DNA of 64,000 nt, from assembly GCA_016859345.1 (NCBI GenBank), contig CM029122.1, positions 8,076,575-8,140,574 on the forward strand. Reading direction: 5' to 3'. The DNA is from Istiophorus platypterus (Eukaryota; Chordata; Actinopteri; Istiophoriformes; Istiophoridae). Numbering within the stretch: the stretch's first letter is position 1; every line of letters begins with the position of its first letter. Shown here piece by piece: positions 14,360-27,518 of the stretch. Made by a program: the position numbers and the translations under genes. The notes beneath the pieces were generated by a model that was given only the letters and a program-made list of their open reading frames with translations, searched no databases and had not been told where the DNA came from.

Positions 14360-15374
14360 CACAAACAACAGGCCTGCTGAGTTTAGTTTACTCCTATCAG
14401 CTGGCTCTGACCAACCACGCAGACCACCCCAACTCCTCAGCTCCTCACTCTCATATCAGGACAGGAAGGGGGGGCAGGGCAGCGGGTAGGGGATTTGGGT
14501 GGCAGGAGGCGGCAGGGTGGGGGGATGGGTGGAGCTTGGTGCAGGGTCTGAAGGGGGCCCTCCACCAAATTAAAACCCAATCAATGTGAATCTCTCTCGG
14601 CCCGGTCAAAGCCCCTTTCCAACTAAAGCCTTTTTCCCCGAGCCCCCTCCTCGTCACCGTTTCCAGTCAGCCTTGATGTCACCCCCACCCCGAGCACATA
14701 CACCCAATCCAATGTCCGCCGCATCCTCCCCCTGACCCACACTCACCCCGGCGCTGTCACGGAGCACTGACTTTAGGCACTGGCCTCTATTTCTCTACTC
14801 TGCAACCAGGCAAAGTAACCACAACAGACTCGGCTCAGAATTACTGCGCAGTGGGGATTAATCCCCGAAAAAGACATGCAAAAACCAACCTGATTATAAT
14901 AACTTATTTATTCTATTATTGTTTTTTTTAGTAGGCTATTTGTAGACAGCGCCGGGATGTTTAGGGAGGCTGTGCAAACAAGCAGGAAAGCCTTTTTTTT
15001 TTTTTAAACCACTGTACCATACTGTACAGCGCAGTCAGATAGCACAAAGGTTTTCCACTGTGTTGGTTCACACACGATTCAAAATGAAACAAGAATATGA
15101 GGCTTTCAGCTTTACATCAATATTGGGTGAACAGATTCACTGCCCTTTTTTGCCTTCAGGGGGATGCATATAAAAAGGCTACATTTCCTACGCTGTTAAT
15201 CTGAAGTGGATGTAAACAGCCTAAAATAAAGCCAAAAGGAAACTCTCAAAGCTCTTTGTGTCATTTCAGATCCAACGTGCCGCAGCACAGAGTCAAACAA
15301 CGCTGTCCTAATATTTACAGGCTGCACTGTACAATTATGCACTCACAAGCTTGCTTTCAAACACACATTTATAT

Positions 15375-15411
<37 letters not shown>

Positions 15412-16612
15412 TACACACATACATGCCACCTGCTGAAGCAGAGATGGAGAGAGTCCTTTCTGGCTGAAGCCTAACAGTGGGGAACAATTAAACCAAAGAC
15501 ATGCCTTTGATCACTTGGTCATGTGAACATGACAGGTGACCATATGGTTGATAAAATGTAAATGACAATCAGCGCCTAAAACTCTCTGGAAGTGTACAGC
15601 AGAGAGATGTGGAAAAGAAAATAAAGTAGGGATTCCTTTTAATGACTTTAGCCAGAAAAAACAAAACATCCCATTCATTGCCGGATTTTTCCATGCCTTA
15701 AGTGTTACGGAGGTAAATTTTTATGTAGTGAAAATGTCTTTTTTTTTTTTTTTTTTGCTTCATAATCAGTTTTTATTCTCGTCCAGTTTAGTGGACCTGC
15801 CCCTTATGGGAATTGTGGAAACCTTCCCTGAGTAACATGTGTGTGGACAAACACACAAAGACTGCTCACACTCTTGCAAAAAGACACACGGGATCATTAG
15901 ACTTTTATAGAGGGATGGGCAGACAAGAAAGAAGGGAGACTGAGTAACAGTCAGCCACCACAAACAATCACTTGCAGATGCTGGAGCTGTTGTTACTGAA
16001 CGGCATAGGGGTGAGAGAATGGAAGGTGAGGTCACATACATATTTGTGGCAGGATACAGCAGAATAGGCCTACTGTGTAATGTGATGGGATGGAGAGCTG
16101 GGTAACATGTGCATGCTTGCTGGCACATGCAAACAAGCACGCAAGCTCTCCCCTTACATGTACAGAGGCACACGCGGCGCTCAGAGAACGATATGAGGCC
16201 CAGAGGCAGTTTCCATCTAGTAGCAGCAGGGGGAGCAGCTCAACTATTGTTCTGACTGGATCCAGGCCCAGGGCAGTGGGTTGGCAAGTGTGTGTGTGTG
16301 TGTTCAAAAAAGCTATTTGTTTGTGGAGGGGTCTGTGTACTTGTAAGTAGGTGCGTGCATGTTCAAGGGGAGGAAGGTGTGATGGGTGAAGGAATAAAAT
16401 AGTAACACACTGCACTGCACAGTGACTGTGGATATTGTTTCCTTGATTATCCTTCCTTGTCACACAAAGCAATTAAATCCAAACCTAGAAGGGTTTTCTT
16501 TTTTTTCTTGAATGGCATTTTCTAGAAGAGGCAGAAGATGTGCTTGTTAAACTCAACGGACATACTGAAAGTGGTTGAGAGGGACTGTAAATTGGATATA
16601 AATGAAAGCTTG

Positions 16613-17690
16613 CCTTAAAGGATAAGGCTGGCAGGATTCTATCTCTTTATGTGCACAGCAAATCCCCCGAAAAGGAAAAAAAAACAACAACAATGTTATC
16701 CTGAGATCTAGCATTGTCTGTTTAGCCGCAGCTTTTGTGCTACAGATCTCCGCAGTCATCCGAAATGGTTATTTCTCCATTACAATGAACATGGCCAGTG
16801 TAGTTTATTCTGAATTGTTCTGCCACTGCGTTTTTTGATCTCAATTGTCACTCCTTGTTGGGCAGATTTGACTGAGCATGCTCGGTTCCATGTTTACAAT
16901 GTTGAGAGGGATAAACTACACTGGCTTTGTTTATTGTAGTGAAGGAAAATGTCAGCCAGTGCAACTGCAACTGTCTCTTTTATATTTCTTTCTAGTAGTC
17001 TCTGGATGATGTCGGAGTTCTTTGGTATGAAAGCATAAAACTCATGTATGTATCAAGCTTTGCTAACAATGACAATATTTGTCGGGATAATAAATTCAGT
17101 GTTGGCTCAGTCTTTTCATATAATTTTCTGATATTCATAAAATCATGATTTATCCTTTAAACAAACATATTCACAAACATATTGATAAATGTAAGCACCC
17201 ATGTACACATTCACTATATTTGGCACATGCTTAAAGAATTAGTAGAATTGGTTCGGGAATGTATTTTTTTTTTTAATAATTAATTTATTTATTTATTTTT
17301 AATCTCTTCCAGCCATGCAGATAGTTTGGGTTTATTCACTTACGTTCTGTGATATCCATGTCTGCGATTTTTGCTGCCACCTACCAACAGCTTTCATAGA
17401 GTCAAATTCTTCCAAAGACAGAATTTCCAATAAAAGCCTTCAAAGTCAAATTTGTCTATTATCCGTTGTAATGAGGACATTGTTTTTGGAAAGATGTGTT
17501 GCTGCTGAAGTTTGAAAGTAACTTTTTAACGCTGTGAGCGCCATAAACAAAGGTCCACTCATTCCGGTCGAAGCAGAGAACACATGGACAGATATTTCAA
17601 AACTTAGTTAAAGGAAATTAACTTGATTTGAATAGGGGGTAAGAGGTCTTTGTGGGTGAACTAATCTTTTCATAAATTATGCATTGCTCT
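16613..17690. mobile_element. Candidate dispersed teleost repeat (non-autonomous)
   Basis: The stretch opens with CCTTAAAGGATAAGGCTGGC-like sequence and ends near GTGGGTGAACTAATC (about 17654-17668). Edge words of this kind recur in interspersed repeats of percomorph genomes. Inside it, a perfect 14-bp inverted repeat (16794-16807 and 16912-16925) brackets 104 bp. No transposase is encoded. The family assignment is from memory of similar sequences and is uncertain, and the boundaries are approximate. Confidence 0.4.
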
Positions 17691-18777
17691 GTGACATTAT
17701 GCTAAACACTCAAGAAAAAATTATTGGAAGAATGGAAAACTGGACATATTTAGAGATTGAATATAATACTGCTATAAGACACCTTTGCCCGTTGTGAGTC
17801 TCCCCGTGTGTTTAAGTGAAAGCCTGTGAAAGATATCCACTGTGTTTGATTACACTAATTCCTGTTTGTGTATGATTGCGTGTCTCACACAACCATCACT
17901 GGTTCATGTGCTTTTAGCCTTTATCCCTCCATCACAGTAGTGTGAGGACACTCATGGTTAATGGCTGTTAACAGCACAAGTGTTAAAGCATCCAAATGTG
18001 GACAATTAAAGAGCCGCTCTGCTAGAAAAGACAGATGACCGCTGTTGGTACAGAATGGGGAGAGCTCTTATTCAGGGGCTCACACTTTCTTTTCTCATGC
18101 AACGTCTTGGGTTGAAAAAAGCATTTTACAGGCCACTTCACCTCAAGGGCCGTTGCTCAACTTACTGAAGACACACACACATATACATACGTGCACAAAG
18201 AAACACACACATGCAGCCGCTGTCAGATTATTTTACTACAATTGGAAAAAGGCATATGGAATGTCTTGTTCATTCCAATTTTTTGAAGAATATGTTGTGA
18301 GTAGGCATTGTTTTTCAAAATAAAAGACCTTGACTCAATTTAATTAAGTAATCGCTTTCAAAATCCACTTACTCACTGAAGGTGGAAGCCACCAGTGAGA
18401 AAAAAAAGTAAGAGAAAGTAGTCTGATTGAAGAATTGGTGGAAGATATCATCAGACAGGGTCTGACTGAAACAAATACAGTTCCATCAATCTCCTTTTTC
18501 ATTTTCACCATCGCTCTCTCCTCCCTGCTGAACAACAGACCTGAGTCATTTGCCACTGGCCCTCTGTACGTGCGTTCACGTGTGTGTCCTTTTACCTCCA
18601 ACAGGACCCATCACCTTGTCCACTACAGCAAACCCAAGCCAGGCTGACCTTGGCTTTTCCATCAACGATTAATTCTGAGTCTTTCTGTCTATCTTTTCCT
18701 CAAAGCCTTCATCTCTCAACATTGTCTCCCACGGTTTGAGCTGTGTACGCTTGTGTGTGTGTGTTTGTGTGTGGTGT

Positions 18778-18815
<38 letters not shown>

Positions 18816-19805
18816 TCTCCCATGGTTAGGGGAGCGTGCATGTGTCAGGTCCAGTGAAGGTGACACCTTATGCCTCGTGCCGAGATAATGAAGGCTTTAA
18901 CTTTACAACTCAAGCATATCAGATTGCAGCACCACAGTGTCTCAGACACGCGCCCACAACATGAGTGATCTGAATGGGTCGCCACCCTCCATTTCATGTG
19001 CACTGAGCAGTGTGCACTGTAAAATCTGCCAAAAGGCCTCATCATCATAACCATCGTTTATTTCAGAGCGGGCTTTTCAGGTCCGGGTTTAGTGAGACAT
19101 GTCACAGTACACATGCTTGCACAGAAACGAACACCCTTCGAGGAAGGCAGGCAAGGGGTTGCATACTGTTTACCAACTGTTATGGCAGCCGGAGGCAGGA
19201 AAAGAAAAAAAAAAAATAGCGCTGTGTGCATAACCTCAGAACATGTGAGAGTCAAGACGTCAAAAATCATTCGCGTACCTCACAACTGGTCTAATGTGGT
19301 GAGGAAAAAAATATATTAAAAAAAAACCCATCTCTCCTAAATTCCCTCACTGCCTCTCTTCTGCGCTTTCTCCTCAACTCACCTTTCCTCCCCCTTTCAT
19401 TCAGGAAGGGTTCTTTCCATAATAAAAGGAACCTGTGGAACTAATCCTTGCAAATCTCCTGTGCTTTCTGTCCTATACCTCCAGGCAACACAGCACACTG
19501 AAATCCTCCATTTGCATGCCTAAACTGCACTAACTGTGAATAAACCCTTTTAGCTGCTAATGTAATAACATCTCCATTTCAGGAAAGGAGCAGGGGGTTA
19601 GCCAGCCCTCAGAGATTCAAGCAAGCTCGCCCCTCTCCCTCCTCTCGGCTACCCTCTCTCTTTTCCCCCTCTCATCCCTTCTCCTCTGCAAGTACAATAG
19701 GCCTGGCATACAGATGCATCTAGCAGCCCGCCTTATCAGCCACATCTAGTTAGGGTCAGCTTTGGAAATGGAAGTGGAGTCCTGATTACGAGCAGATAAG
19801 CAAGA

Positions 19806-19890
19806 ACACACACCCACACACACACACGCACACGGGCACACGCGCACACGCGCACACGCACACACACACAAACACACACACACACACACA
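19806..19890. repeat. (CA)n/(CG)n interrupted microsatellite
   Basis: CA repeats interspersed with CGCGCACACG units. This alternating purine-pyrimidine tract is a Z-DNA candidate. Confidence 0.9.
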
Positions 19891-20821
19891 AAAAACCACT
19901 CGTAAGCAGCCTACCAGTCTCACTTCACCTTGGCTGGATTGTGCATCAGAGGATTAAAAGTGATGTTGAACATGATTTTAATTTTGATGCGTGTCTTTTC
20001 ATTTATATTCGCAGCAGTCGGATGATGAGAAATGAGCGATATTTCTACTAATTGTATTTTAATCAAAACCTCATCTAGAAGTGATATCTTCATTGAAAGC
20101 CTGTTTAACAGATAATCTTCACAAGCCAGTGCACAAATAAATAATTGGATTCTATCCTAAAGAGTGCAACGATTAATTTCTGAAAGAGAACTTCACTCAT
20201 AGTATTTTATGCCATCTTGTAGAATGTAATTGACCACCACCACTGTCCATTTCTTTCCAACAATAACCCCCACAACCACATCAATGATTTCTTTTTTTTT
20301 TTAAATCTCTAACTGAATTACATTAACGCCGCTAAGTAGCACTGAGGCCAAAACACACGCTTGCTTCACCACACACAGCTACTGTAAACGCACACACAGA
20401 CATGTGGAGTTACGTAGCAATATTTTCCACAGTCATATCAAGATGTGGGTCAGAATACATTACAAGCTCTCATTTCTCTGCCTCGGAGCAGGCTGCAAGA
20501 GATGCCAAGATATCACTTTAATTGTCCAATTACATGGAATATAGTTGTTCTAGCCCGCCCTGAACTAGGTTCTCCTCCCCAAAATTCTGTTTCTTTGGGA
20601 GGATCACTTTGGTTGGCAGTGATTTTTTTTCCCTCTTCTTCTTCTTCTTCTTCTTAAGGGTTTGAACGGGAGACATTGCTCACGTTTCCCCCTAAGAGCG
20701 CTCGCGTTCACTACCTCACAGAGTTCACATGAATAATATTAACATCAAAGAGAATTTTCTTGGAACCCATCTGATCAAGCTGTATCATACATCGCTGTGA
20801 CATGCCTATAACACATCCCTC

Positions 20822-20876
20822 CTCTCTCTCTCTCTCGCTCTCTCTCTCTCTCCCCCTCTTTCCACTCAAACCACAC

Positions 20877-20910
<34 letters not shown>
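20822..20910. repeat. (CT)n followed by (CA)n
   Basis: A compound microsatellite: a CT tract, a short unique spacer, then about 18 CA units. Confidence 0.9.
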
Positions 20911-20914
<4 letters not shown>

Positions 20915-20994
20915 TGTATATACTGACACGCCTAACGTACATTGGTATTCTCCTAGTGTAAGGGGGAGATCCAGTTACTTCAAAGGACCCATTT

Positions 20995-20996
<2 letters not shown>

Positions 20997-21029
<33 letters not shown>
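20997..21029. repeat. (ACT)n trinucleotide microsatellite
   Basis: Eleven uninterrupted ACT units. Confidence 0.93.
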
Positions 21030-21030
<1 letters not shown>

Positions 21031-21518
21031 ACTGATACAACACTGATAAGACATCAATGCTGAATGCAAGTGCTGCTGCCGTGGTGTACTATGAGTCATA
21101 TGCACACAGCACAGGCAAAGCTGAGCAATATAACCTATATGTTGAAACATCTATCACACACATTGTCTGTGGCAAATGTATTCTGCTGACCCATTTTCTT
21201 TCCATTCATCCAGCTGAGCATTTTTACGCTTCTTATTCAAATTCACTTGCAGGAGCCTCACAACAGCACCCACTCTTGATCCACCTGCCTCTAAATATCT
21301 CAGTGCAACAATACATGCACCGTAATGTGCATACCTGTACATATATACTGTACACAAATCCCCACAGACTGAAACACATCTCAGTGTTACGAGACAGGAA
21401 CGATGATGGAAAAGGGATTATTCTTGATGTTTGATGACTAAATAAACAAACGCACGCTACATGCAGAAGCCGGATGAGGAAACACTTTGGGGGGAACAGC
21501 TTGAAGCTCTACCACTGA

Positions 21519-21593
21519 TCCATCCATCCATACATCCATCCATCCATCCAACCCACCAACCAACCAACAAACCAACCGAATGCCAAGCAAGCC

Positions 21594-21629
<36 letters not shown>
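21519..21629. repeat. (CATC)n, (CAAC)n and (CA)n cluster
   Basis: Tetranucleotide CATC units grade into CAAC/CAAA units, followed after a short spacer by about 15 CA units. Confidence 0.9.
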
Positions 21630-21632
<3 letters not shown>

Positions 21633-21781
21633 AAAAAGATGAACTTATTGAGGTCTCTATTTCCATGGCAACACAGAATAGTTTTGATGATGTTCCTTCC
21701 CAGTCGGCAGGCAGGGCTTGGCCGAATCACGGCACAGATTGGTGCTCCGTGGCTTGTTACTAAGGGCGGGTTTAAAACGTG

Positions 21782-21785
<4 letters not shown>

Positions 21786-21823
<38 letters not shown>

Positions 21824-21846
21824 AGGAGATAGAGAGAGAGAGAGAG
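21786..21846. repeat. (GA)n microsatellite
   Basis: A GA run interrupted by AAAGAAGGAGAT. It gives rise to Arg-Glu and Ser-Leu artefact frames. Confidence 0.93.
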
Positions 21847-22979
21847 GCGCAGATGGTTGGAAGAATTGCCACTTTGAAGAAAACCCCAACCCACACTCAC
21901 AACTGGGTTCTGCAATATTGATTTGAATGGATGGAAGGGAAGAAAACCTAGTGGCCTATGAATAAGTAAGTAATGGATAATATGGGCTAAATCAAAAGGC
22001 ATTCAAACCGAATAGGATATGTGTTCTCAATGATGCAGAGGTCCAGTGCGTCTTTCTCTCTACATGAGGGCACAGCAAACTATGGTACTGAACAGTACTG
22101 TCAAGCCTCCTCATGTCATGTCTCTAATATCTTCCAGTTAAAAAGCATAGAATAGAGACAGAACTGCACAAGAGAAAATCAAAAAGATCAAAACTCTCAG
22201 CCGAATTAATCTCAATCTTATTTAAATGAACTAAACCTCTTTGCTCAAACCACTAACCGATGTGGGTATCAAAGAGCTCATGCCACTAGTACAAGTTATT
22301 AGATTGCTGCAATAACTGCTGGCTATTTTGTTTGGCTTTTAAAATCTTAATTACAAATTTCTTCACACACTTGAGAGGCCCTGGTTCTTTTTTGGATAAA
22401 CAACGCACAATCATCAGGGGTTTTAATTTACCCAGCAGGAGAATTTGTGCTAAATACCATCTATTTGAAAAGAGAAACTCCCCGAAACTTCTACATCTCT
22501 CTCACTCTCCTCCTCTCTTTCTATAATTCTGCTCCTCTCCTCCTTTTCCCTTCGCAGAGAGCCGCGCAAGGAACCGCAGGAAACAGCATAAGAACGCAGG
22601 GCCCTTGCCAGGCCGCGGCTGCCTGTGATTCGTGTTCAACATGACGACACTGCTGTTTCGACAGACACAGCTGAAGACGCCGGGTTGATAGCGTGACATC
22701 ATTTACACAAGCACAAGGTCCCGCACGCCGTCCCTCTGTTATCTCCACTTCCCCTCACCTCTTCTGATGTGCCCCCCTTTTCACTTCAACCCCGCAACCT
22801 TAAATCCCCCTAGCACGCGGCGACATGGCAGACAGGCAGCCACGCAGACAGGTGACCGTAAACAATTAATCAACATGGTGACACCTCTACATCTGCCAGG
22901 CCCAACAAGGGGAGGGGAGCTGTCAGCGAGCAAAACAAAGCCACCCCTCAACACACATATTGGTCTAGCACGCGCAAAC

Positions 22980-22999
22980 ACACGCACACACGCTCACAC

Positions 23000-23074
<75 letters not shown>
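22980..23074. repeat. (CA)n microsatellite
   Basis: About 95 bp of CA repeats with GC interruptions at the 5' end, the longest CA array in the window. Confidence 0.95.
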
Positions 23075-23077
<3 letters not shown>

Positions 23078-26000
23078 ATGCTGGTGAGTGGCTCAGTATC
23101 TCATAAACTAACAAAACATAGAAGCTTGTAGATATAAAATATTTACCCGACAGACTACACAGACAGGGACAATGACATACAGCCCTTAAACAACAGATTT
23201 CTTGCATCACCACTGTTTCATGGCCACATCATCAAAAATGTGGAGTTGGAAAAATGCTTCTGTTACATTGGGTTCAAGACACACAAGGGATCATGTTATT
23301 TTCTCAAAATTTGCCCTCCACAATCAAACACCAGTCATTGTCTTTTTCATCCTATCTGATTTGGCGAACAACAAAAAGGTCCATTTGTATGATCACGTGT
23401 TAAAGGGTCTGTCCACCCGTGTTACGCACATTTCTATACAGTAATATTGAGGTGAATGGAATTTTGTTTTGGGTGTTCATACCATTAAGAATGATAATGA
23501 ATAAAAGTCTCCTATACCCCTTTAATCCAAAAAGAAACTACTTCTTCAGTAGCAAATGATTTGGTTGAAATGTCGGATTCCTCCGAACCTGGGAAAAAAA
23601 ATAAAATAAAAATAACTGCATGGACACCATGGACCAAGCTTTTTGTTTGTTTGGTTTGGCCCAGTTTGGTTGCTCCAGACTTTCTGTGAAAGCTTCTCTC
23701 TTAAACTTAAATTCCCTAATGATAAAATGTAGGGGTCATAACTGATTTCCATCCCTTGGAATTGTCTGTAATTGTTATCTTATAATGAAATAATTAAAAA
23801 AAAAAATGATAGTGGATTTTAAATGTAAACCTTTGACTAAAAAGTAGCAGTAATTTATGCTAAACTAATCAAATTGTAATTTATACTTTTGCAATTTAGG
23901 ATTGCAGTTACCTGGAAGTACTTGACTGATCCGTGACAATGTTACAATGAGCTATTAGTTTTTTTATTTTTTGGTTTTTGTTTTTCGACTTTTTTTTTCA
24001 AAGCTTTGTTTTCCCATCTACTCTACAACTCGATGTTTTCAAATGAAAGAGAGATTTTGCAAAGCTCAGTTTTGGTGGCACATCACAAAATGCTTTCAGT
24101 TTTTAATTGATCCAGTACCTGGATGTGGTCTGTTATCTCGTACAATTGATTCTCAGCGTCGAGGATGTTTTTTCTTGATACGCCGCTATTGTCTTAATCC
24201 AACCCCCTCAATGCCCTGAAATCATCCCGCAGGCCAGAGGACAGAGCTGAGAGGCATATTCATATGAATGAGCGGAGCAAACAGGTGAAGAATGTCAGAG
24301 CCGCTGGTGGCCTATTGTGACCAGGGAAAAGGACAATATGAGGGGGAGATGGAGAGGTCAGCACTGGGATGTCTGCTGCTAAACTTTAGGCCGTATGACT
24401 TGTGTCATCCATCAGCATTGGCACATTAAAATAGGGCAAAAGCTCCCCAGGCTACAATGAATTCACTAATGTGCATTTGTGCAAAAGTGCTTTTCAGATT
24501 GTCTTTAGAATGTAAGAATGCTTCTAGCAATGGCACTTTACCAGACTTTCGAGATATGCTTTGATGGTATTTCTGGCCCATAGTCGGTGTTATTTTGCTG
24601 GATCTTTTATTTTTAGTCAGACCTTCTGCATCTTGTTGACACAAAGATGCAGAAGGGTAGAGTGTGCCTGTGCACAAACACTCCTGGGGATTCTAATAAC
24701 AATGCTGCGGTCCCGGGGAGCCACAGAGCTGCTAGAGCTGTCAGGTCTTTTGTTTCAAGGGGCCACTCATTACATTACAATCCCAAAGATAAGGCTCCTT
24801 CAGGGGGGACAGAAGGCCACGGAGGAGGAGGGATTGTTCCTCACTCCATGCACACCCCTTTGCTTTTGCAAACTTACTAAACAGTCTTAGATGAACGGGG
24901 TTTTTAAAAAAGGATGAATGCTCACAATTAGAAGATGTAGGCAATTGGCACAGCTCACCTGGTGTGGAGAGGAAAGGAGGAGAAAAGAAGAGGAGGAGAT
25001 TGAGGAGGAGATGAGAAAGAAAAAAAACAAGGTTGGGTTTAGATTAACCTGCCATTTCCATCAAGGTAATCATTAAGCTGCCGGTAGGAAACTTGTGGGA
25101 TGAGAGCCAACAGCAAAACACAAAGCTCTTATTTGATTTTCTTTGCTTTTTCACAGAATGGCTATCAGTTTGAGGGGGAGGCAAAATGTACAGTGGGGGA
25201 GATGTTCACCATGGTTTTGGCTTTTGTGGGGCTTGTTTTGGTGTTTTAGGTTCGACTGCATCTCACACGTCAAATTCAAGTAAAGTGTAACGTGAAAGTT
25301 GTGACGAGTGGGAAAAACATTACAGAAAGAAGAAGTAGTTGAGAGTTGGGAAGCGAAGGGATGATTTCCCACAGGAATGTCTGCGTGTACATATATATGT
25401 CTATAAACATACATGAAAAACATCTTTTCATAACAATAAACTTTTCACATAACAATGTGATACTGGTCTGTTTTTCTTTTTCTGTCGTGGCGGCAATACG
25501 CTGCCATGGGTTACAGGTTAATAAAGTAAAAAGATCTCCTATTTCACCTCAATTATGATTTTTTCAGTATTTCAAATTCAGATGGAATTAGTAGTGTATA
25601 AAATTAATTCCTCAGAGAAAAGGTCGCTTGTAGAGAGAGGAAGTAAACACGATGGGGGCAGAAAATTAACTAGTTTTTCCTCAGGTTGGAAGTTTATGTA
25701 TGAATACAAACACAAAACGTGGTTGCCAGTGCATTTACTGTATGTACAGCAAAATGGGTGTAAATCTGATTGTATAAGTGGGTGTGTATTGCTGAAAAGG
25801 AGAAGATATGTGTGCCTTTTTTCAACTTGCCTTATGTTGTCTTAACTCTCCACAATCTAAACTAGCAACAAAAACCTTTGGGGGATAAAGGAACAACAGC
25901 CCATGCTGACTAGTCACAGTTCCTGTGGTCCCCACATGGTATCCCCATAGCCACCTGAAGTTATATATTAAAAGTTGCACATATTTGCTACGATGTAATT

Positions 26001-27392
26001 CAGAATCTATGCACATAGTCATAAAGTCGCAACCCTTAACAGATTCTTAAGTTTACCCTTGAACATCCACATTACTTCACCCTAAATCTTTCTGTTGCTT
26101 TGAAAATGGAGCTATTACACTGCAAAGCCAAAGCTGGTCCTGTGAGATGTATTTGTTCATTTGAACTAGGTCGGGGGACATGGAAATATAGCAAGCAGAC
26201 AAAAGACCAGCGTTTTAAACAGTGTAGTCATTAAGGTTTAGAAGACCAGTCTGTAATAAAAGCGCTTGAAGAAACTAGCTTAGTGATCCCACTCACTCAG
26301 AAAAACCTGACTTTCATCACCTCGCTGCTCTCTTTCTTTGGTCTTTTAATGTTCCACGAATGCCACCAAGACTATCTTTAAAGCAAAGATGAAATGATGA
26401 CCAGGGATTTTAGAAATGTTTGATACACAGCTCTAGTTGTTTTGCATCTGTTTATGGGGCTCAGTGTGTCAGCTCTCTCTCGGCTTGAATAAAACAGCCT
26501 ATAAATATACTGAACGTTAAAAATATTACATTTATGGTTGAATTTTAAGGCTAAAAAGCCTCTTTCTTTCACGACTTGCCAAATTGGCATTTTCATTATT
26601 CTGGAATATATAATAACCCTTTGAAAGCTCATGTTACAGCTGTAATTACCTTTTTTTTTCTCATCCTACACTACCACTGCAAAACCCATTCAACGTTGAT
26701 CCACTTGGGCACCGGATGGGGTGGGAAATTGTTCTGACTCAAGACAGGAATATACACGAGGCTAAGTTTGTATCTTCCCACCACAGGGACTCGGAAAGGG
26801 GAACGTTGATCCAAGCCTCGAGGCAGCTTCTGTTCTGACTCGGAGAGTAAGCCTGAGGGTGTCAACCTGAGGAAAGGGGGCACTCAAAATTTTGAATGCA
26901 GAAAAATGTCTGTGATCCAGTGGCAAATGTGTTGACCTGCCACTTTCCCCTCCACGTCTACTCCACTTGTATGATCATTTAAGTTGTCTAATTATCCATA
27001 CAGAAATAATTGGTCCTCCTACATGTACAATGACCCTTGTGTCTTGTGTGTGTGCGAGGGCAAGCATGCACGCAAATGCATGCGTGTTTGCAAATCAAGT
27101 TTTCACCCTGACAATCACAGCTTTAATTAAATTAAAGCAAAGGTGTTAAAGCTGTTGATTGTCAGTCTGAATGGGTGAGGAGCACATTATACGATGCATA
27201 TCAATGCAGCCATGAGTGACTGTAGTCCCTCAGGTGTCAGCCAAATGAGTGTGAATATTCAGCTTTTTCCCCTCCACTTAACTCTCATTTCACTCTGATG
27301 ACATTTTATTAGCCTTCCCTTGGCAGTGCTGGTGGGTAGGCAATCCACAGAAAAAATGGATTATTTGTACTTTTCATTCTATTCAAATACAA
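23075..27392. other. Gene desert segment, few repeats
   Basis: No gene seen. The 23390-23720 part has short repeat-like phrases (for example GTCGGATTCCTCCGAAC near 23573-23589) that may derive from a dispersed element. The rest is unique AT-rich sequence, including enhancer-like block E. Confidence 0.6.
24225..24480. promoter_or_regulatory. Enhancer-like non-coding block E
   Basis: Repeat-free block with the perfect 12-bp palindrome ATTCATATGAAT at 24258-24269. This is two head-to-head half-sites resembling POU/octamer (ATGMATAT-type) dimer sites. Regulatory role inferred. Confidence 0.32.
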
Positions 27393-27424
<32 letters not shown>

Positions 27425-27440
27425 TAATAACAATAATAAC

Positions 27441-27514
<74 letters not shown>
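27393..27514. repeat. (AAT)n trinucleotide microsatellite
   Basis: About 40 AAT units with a few AAC interruptions. The poly-Ile, poly-Tyr and poly-Leu frames on the opposite strand come from this tract. Confidence 0.95.

Positions 27515-27518
<4 letters not shown>

Larger units (their letters stand above)
9829..16612. other. Gene desert segment, no gene seen
   Basis: Contains CA tracts at 10591-10670, 14317-14354 and 15376-15420, a run of 18 T at 15739-15756 and an AGGGAA-rich patch near 13420-13445. Long frames at 9838-10341 and 10244-10927 (minus) lack any recognisable domain and are partly CA-derived. Enhancer-like blocks C and D lie within it. Confidence 0.65.
17691..22979. other. Gene desert segment rich in microsatellites
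   Basis: No gene seen. Simple repeats include TG (18752-18814), CA/CG (19806-19890), CTT (20636-20655), CT then CA (20822-20910), ACT (20997-21029), CATC/CAAC (21519-21584), CA (21599-21629) and GA (21786-21846). The 22540-22930 part is GC-richer and repeat-free. Confidence 0.7.
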
